DNA of 64,000 bases from Diploptera punctata. Its lineage: Eukaryota > Arthropoda > Insecta > Blattodea > Blaberidae. The stretch spans positions 20,822 through 84,821 of the forward strand of contig JASPKZ010007540.1 of assembly GCA_030220185.1 (NCBI GenBank). Direction: 5' to 3'. Made by a program: the position numbers and the translations under genes. Shown one piece after another: positions 59,515 to 64,000 of this stretch; within the stretch, counting starts at the first letter, position 1, and each line of letters starts with the position of its first letter. The notes below the pieces were generated by a model. It was given only the letters and a program-made list of their open reading frames with translations. It did not search any database and had not been told where the DNA came from.

Positions 59515-60232
59515 CCCAAATGGGAGTCAAAATCCGGTCACGTTACAATGATTTTTTATTTACAACCAATCACAGTCGTGTTTCGCCTAGAATTTATCAA
59601 CTAAAGTTTATCATAATAAAGAAAGCACCTCCTTTTTAACATTCTGAATAGGTCATAGCATTATTTTGCAGTGACTGACTCACTAAGAAATACGGCTACC
59701 AGATTGTATATATAGTGCATGAATGTCAACACATACCGCATGCGGGAGTTAATATAAAAACATTGATTATACCACCAAAAAAAGAAACCACTGTTTGCGC
59801 TTTCTTAAATGTATTTTTTCCCAGAAAAATATAATTGTCATATTTACATCATAGGACATCAGAAATTAATTAATATACAGTTTGATGTGTTTTATTTTTT
59901 CTCCACTAGAGTGCATTGTTACAATATTGCGTTCCTTTGGCAATAAATAATATGATCTGGTTGCAGTGACGAACAAATTAAGCGTACCAATCGTTTATCA
60001 TTTGTTTTAAAACATCGCCGTTTACATTAAATATATAAATATTTTAAAATAACTATATTTAAATAATGATTTGTGAGTAAACAGCTTAATTTTATTCGTT
60101 AAATAGTCCTAAGAAATGCCACTCTTGATTTACAAATTCTCTAGATAAATTTACACCTAACTTCCTGAGTCGTGAATTTATCAATAATTTGGAAATCACT
60201 CGTGGTATTACTTATGATAATTATTTTAATGC
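59515..60232 (-). mobile_element. Tigger-like fragment, opposite copy of 17.9 kb
   Basis: The complement shares TGTAAACGGCGATGTTT, GCACTATATATACAATCTGG-type and ACCAGATCATATTATTTA blocks in order with 18040-18790. Confidence 0.75.
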
Positions 60233-60234
60233 CT

Positions 60235-62160
60235 CTCACTATAATTGTGTTAAATATACTTAAACCTTCTTGCTAATGCACGAACAAAGAGCTACATCTG
60301 AATTTTAATATAATTAATAGGTTTTTTTCGGACTTCAAAAAACGAAAGTCATCTTGAGTTATAAGTTATAACGCTTTCGCCGTCATTTCCCACGACGATT
60401 TCTATACCCAGGTATAATTTAAAGTGTTGCTAAACTGGCGCGGGTGAAAACTTTTGCAATAGTTTACAGCTTTAGATTTACCCAGCACATTAATGAACTC
60501 GTCTTGTACAGATAACGTGTGACCTTGCCGCCAGTGAGCGTGTGTGCGCTTGCAACCAGGACGGGAAATTGTCGCTACAAGAACTAGCAGCTGATAGCAG
60601 TAGTGCAATGTCCCTGAAATAAGACATTTCTTTAAGCTTGCTAATATCTAAACTTTCATACATATTATTATCCAGTTGTGTTATTTGCGGTGGTCTTTTA
60701 TGGAATTCTGCATATCTAGAAGGGAACAGTTACGAAGCTCTCCGTGAAACATCAGGCTAAGGTCGGAATAATCAAATCAAACATTTGTTTCAATTTGTGT
60801 TAAATTCTATAAAAATTAAAAGTATATCTTAATATTATGTGGGGGGGGGGAAGTCCGTGTAGAGGTGTCGCTATTCTGCAGCAAAATACTTAACTAAAGT
60901 GAAATGAGTGATGTGTTTTTAGTTGATAGTAGGATAGATGTGAAAACTCGTCTAAAGAACTCGCTTTTGCAACCGAAGTACAATTAAAGGTGCAAGGAGG
61001 GAAGACATCGGAACAAGCAAATGAAGCAGTCTAAACAACTCCAACAAGAGCAGAAAACCCCTTCGATTTTCGAAATTATCAAAATCACAACTCCAAGTAA
61101 ATATTGCAATGAAACTGGATTATTTCATTAATTATTGGAGCTAATTAAAGCCGAAGGCAATATAAGCTTATAAGAGCACAAGCAAAAGAAAGGCATGCTA
61201 ATATCTATCGGTCATTTAATCGTATCCAATAAAGCAAAGAACGTTGTTACCCTGGTAAGGATTTTTAGTGAATCTTTAGCAGATGTGCAGTTACAGAATT
61301 TGTTGGATCATACAACCTGGATTACATGATCCAGTTCTTATATTTTTATTATTATTTTCTAAATGCATATGCCTATTTGTGGCTGTAGATTAATCCACTT
61401 TTCAAAGTACAGTATCTCGCAAATAAATTGTGTTTGTTAAATCAGTCATAACGAATATTTTGCACATAACAATCGCATCAAATGTGCAGACCCAGATTTT
61501 TTTTTACTCTTAAAATTGTTAATCTTACACATGTGGATTGATTTGTAGCCAAAATAGTGACTTCCAGATTTTTGCCGATTTTTTTTTTTTTTTGCATTCT
61601 GGATCACTATGCAATGTGTTGAATAGTGACAGGGATGTAGAAATCAGGACATTATAAAATGAAGATTAAAATAATATTTGCAGAAAACCAGAAAGCTTTG
61701 GAACGATAATGATAGTATTAAAGAATAGCTTAATTACAAATTAGATAAATTTATGGTTGTCTTATACAGTCTAGGATTATGGAATAAATCAAACAAATCA
61801 TTGTCATGGAAGTTGCGAAATAAATTATTCTTTGTTCTACAGAACATGATTTTAACGTAGTTAATTCGGTTAGAGTTGATGATTTTTTTTTTCAAGTGAA
61901 AAATCTTATGTATAGCTTCCCTCGGATGAGAAGTAAAGTTATCAGACCCGAGTTTCAGTTTTACGACCACGCGAAAGAACCTCAAGCTGGAGTAAGAAGC
62001 CTCTGATAAGTATTTGTCGCTTTTAGTCGATAGCATTACTGCCTGTTTGAATAATAAAATTTTCAGTCACCATTTTATGGAATTGTAGAATTTAACTTTT
62101 CTTCTAAGAATTAAATTTCTGGTTTAACTATACGAATTTAATGTTAAATTTTGGTTTATA
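60235..62160. other. Mostly unrecognised
   Basis: Includes a G-run at 60841-60850 and a SINE-like body piece at 61900-62030. No supported exon, TIR or repeat end in the rest. Confidence 0.4.
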
Positions 62161-62164
62161 TATA

Positions 62165-62455
62165 GTGTTCTGACCTAGGGCAGGTCTTTCACTCCAACCA
62201 TAGCATTTTCATGCTATGCTTTGCAGCTTTACTAGGGAATTACAGGTGTGATAGCTTCCCGTTGCTTCCACACCGGGGATGATGATGATATTGATGATGA
62301 TGGTGGCCAGATGATGTTCGGGGATCATTTGGGTCTCAAAGCTAACTGACATTTGTCTTACAGGTGAGGAAAAAAACAAAGCTTGTCCCGACCGGGAATC
62401 GAACCCGGGCCCGTTGCGTGGCAAGGTAGCACACTACCTCGAAATCACAGCGGGA
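62165..62455 (-). mobile_element. SINE family C, minus
   Basis: Complement of 40430-40776, with box B on the minus strand GGGTTCGATTCCCGGTC. Confidence 0.88.
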
Positions 62456-62459
62456 CACA

Positions 62460-63290
62460 CACATACACATATATATTGATTTATTTGTAATCTGTGTCAT
62501 TGGACAGCCCGATCAGGGCGCAATAATGAAAATTTAGTTACTTAGAAACAGATGCGTATCAAATGCAGCCCACACTTAACTCCTCTCAGCCGGATTCTGC
62601 AGTAGTTGTTAAGGCAACTTCTTATTATTTCTTCGTAACAATAAATGTAATAATCAAGTGAAATCCTGGAAACGGTTCGTTATGGAATGTGTTTCTTCAA
62701 AATGACAAATTATTTCAAGAGGATTAAAGAAGAATGAAGAAGGTAAGTAATCTACTGTGGGGATAACAACCTTTAGTTCCAATAAACGCCTGACTGCCGT
62801 GTCAGGCGAGACTAGTAAAATCATGGACTATATATTACATGTAGCCCTAAAATACATAATTATTATTGTAATATAAGAACGGTGGGTAAATATCGGTCTC
62901 GTATAGAGTCGCTAGATTACTCCAGCAGGGGGGCGGCGGTAGGCTGAATAGTCCGTGGCGGTCCCGTTTTATTGAGTGGAGTAATCTTTCTTCAAAAGAG
63001 GGAAGTTAAATATGCTATTGATGTTATTTTACGTTCGTGGATTGGGTTATGTGATTAGCACATGTTAGGCTTTAGTTCGAGTATCTAGCACCTGTCATGT
63101 GGTCAGGATACAGTCAGTGATCTTGTGGCCATCTCGAAGCGATAGCGTAGCCCAACTTACGTATTGAGAGACTCGTGGGAAAACAGTTGGCAGATGGGCA
63201 TTGTTGGGTCACGGATAATTTCCCGGATTCCCACAGGCGAGGAGTTTATATGGTCAGTTGAGCTACAGCCAGTTAGGATATGGAGAGGGT
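62460..63290. other. Unrecognised, GC rising to the right
   Basis: No ORF or repeat assignment. GC content climbs after 62900 toward the minisatellite. Confidence 0.4.
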
Positions 63291-63299
63291 GGGTGGGTT

Positions 63300-64000
63300 G
63301 TGTTTTAGGGCTTCCTCCCAAGGGCTGGAGAAGGAAAAGGACAGACCCCGGGTCCTTCCTATCCGCACTCAGGACAGGGAATAGCCTGGACTGGGACCCA
63401 TCTGGGTTCAGGTTTGGGTGGCAGGCTGATGCATCCGAAAGGGGCTCAGCTTTACCACGGACCTGGACTCGGGAGGAGCAGGAATGGATACATAAAACGG
63501 AGGATTCTGCCTTTCCGATCAAGGACAGAACCCCGGGTCCTTCCACCTCCGCACTCAGTACAGGGAATAGCCTGGACTGGGACCCATCTGGGTCAGGTTG
63601 GGTGGCAGGCTGATGAACCCGAGAGGGCCTCAGCTTTTCCACGAACCTGGATTCGGGGGAGGAGGAGGAAATGGATACATAAAAGGAGGATTCTGCCTTT
63701 GGGATCAAAGGACAGACCCCGTGTCCTTCCTCTCCTGCACTCAGCACAGGGAATAGCCTGGACTGGGACCCATCGGGAGTCAGGTTGGGTGGCAGGCTGA
63801 TGACCCCGAGAGGGGCTTCAGCTTTCCACGGACCTGAATTCGGGGGAAGGAGGGACGTAATACATAAAGGGGGGATTCTGCCTTTACGATCCCTACTCCA
63901 GCCAGGAAGGACAGACCTCGTGTCCTTATCTCTTCTGCACCAGTACGGTGATGCCTGGACTGGGACCCATCTTGGATTCAGGTGGGGTGGCAAGCTGATG
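63300..64000. repeat. ~186-bp GC-richer minisatellite, runs off the window
   Basis: CTGGACTGGGACCCATC recurs near 63388, 63573, 63759 and 63957, followed by GGTGGCAGGCTGATG. At least 3.5 diverged units with indels. The ORFs in it follow the repeat on both strands and are not genes. Confidence 0.9.

Noticed and set aside
63157..63993. ORFs of 278, 149 and 128 codons at the right edge
   Set aside because: They follow the ~186-bp tandem repeat, exist on both strands, and have low-complexity Pro/Ser/Gly content.
1..64000. CRISPR arrays, operons, Shine-Dalgarno sites or riboswitches
   Set aside because: Sequence is eukaryotic; repeats are palindromic mobile elements with no regular spacer pattern.

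Overview
The window is AT-rich nuclear DNA from an animal, most likely an insect or other arthropod. It has spliced genes with GT-AG introns, arthropod-type mariner, Tigger/pogo, LINE, tRNA-SINE and Penelope-like (PLE) elements, and very little exonic sequence. I cannot name the species.

Two host genes are recognisable, and they are divergently transcribed. MCCC1 (biotin-carboxylase/BCCP subunit of mitochondrial 3-methylcrotonyl-CoA carboxylase, leucine breakdown) lies on the minus strand in 12 exons from 48289 down to 14095. Mesh1/HDDC3 (metazoan SpoT-like HD hydrolase / NADPH phosphatase) lies on the plus strand in 3 exons from 48933 to 52765. About 640 bp between their start codons must hold both promoters. 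All splice junctions checked keep phase. MCCC1 exons 2 and 8 each lack one base, and Mesh1 exon 2 lacks two. Every loss can be explained as a shortened CC or GG doublet, so sequencing or assembly error is likelier than gene death.

Almost everything else is mobile DNA. The dominant family is PLE. One nearly complete plus-strand copy (about 32172-35085) has an RT with YVDD and a GIY-YIG endonuclease. A second, minus-strand copy (20190-22345) is interrupted by a SINE. More than 20 fold-back elements are scattered through the window. Each is two PLE 3' tails joined head-to-head, with a tail on one side only and target duplications of 11-15 bp where both flanks could be read. Arms of these fold-backs carry hammerhead-type cores (CTGANGA, helix II, GAAA, very short helix III, then helix I). 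Helices I, II and III change in compensating ways between subfamilies, which is the strongest unusual signal here. Three such insertions sit within about 15 nt of MCCC1 splice donors.

Layout: 1-14 kb repeats, including a TIR transposon with an arthropod-wide ORF; 14-48 kb MCCC1 with TE-packed introns (mariner at 23.2-24.5 kb, PLEs at 20-22 and 32-35 kb); 48-53 kb Mesh1; 53-64 kb tRNA-like palindromes, tandem duplications, LINE and Tigger relics, and a GC-richer ~186-bp minisatellite at the right edge. The tRNA-like sequences belong to repeats; I see no convincing functional tRNA gene, rRNA, CRISPR array or bacterial feature.
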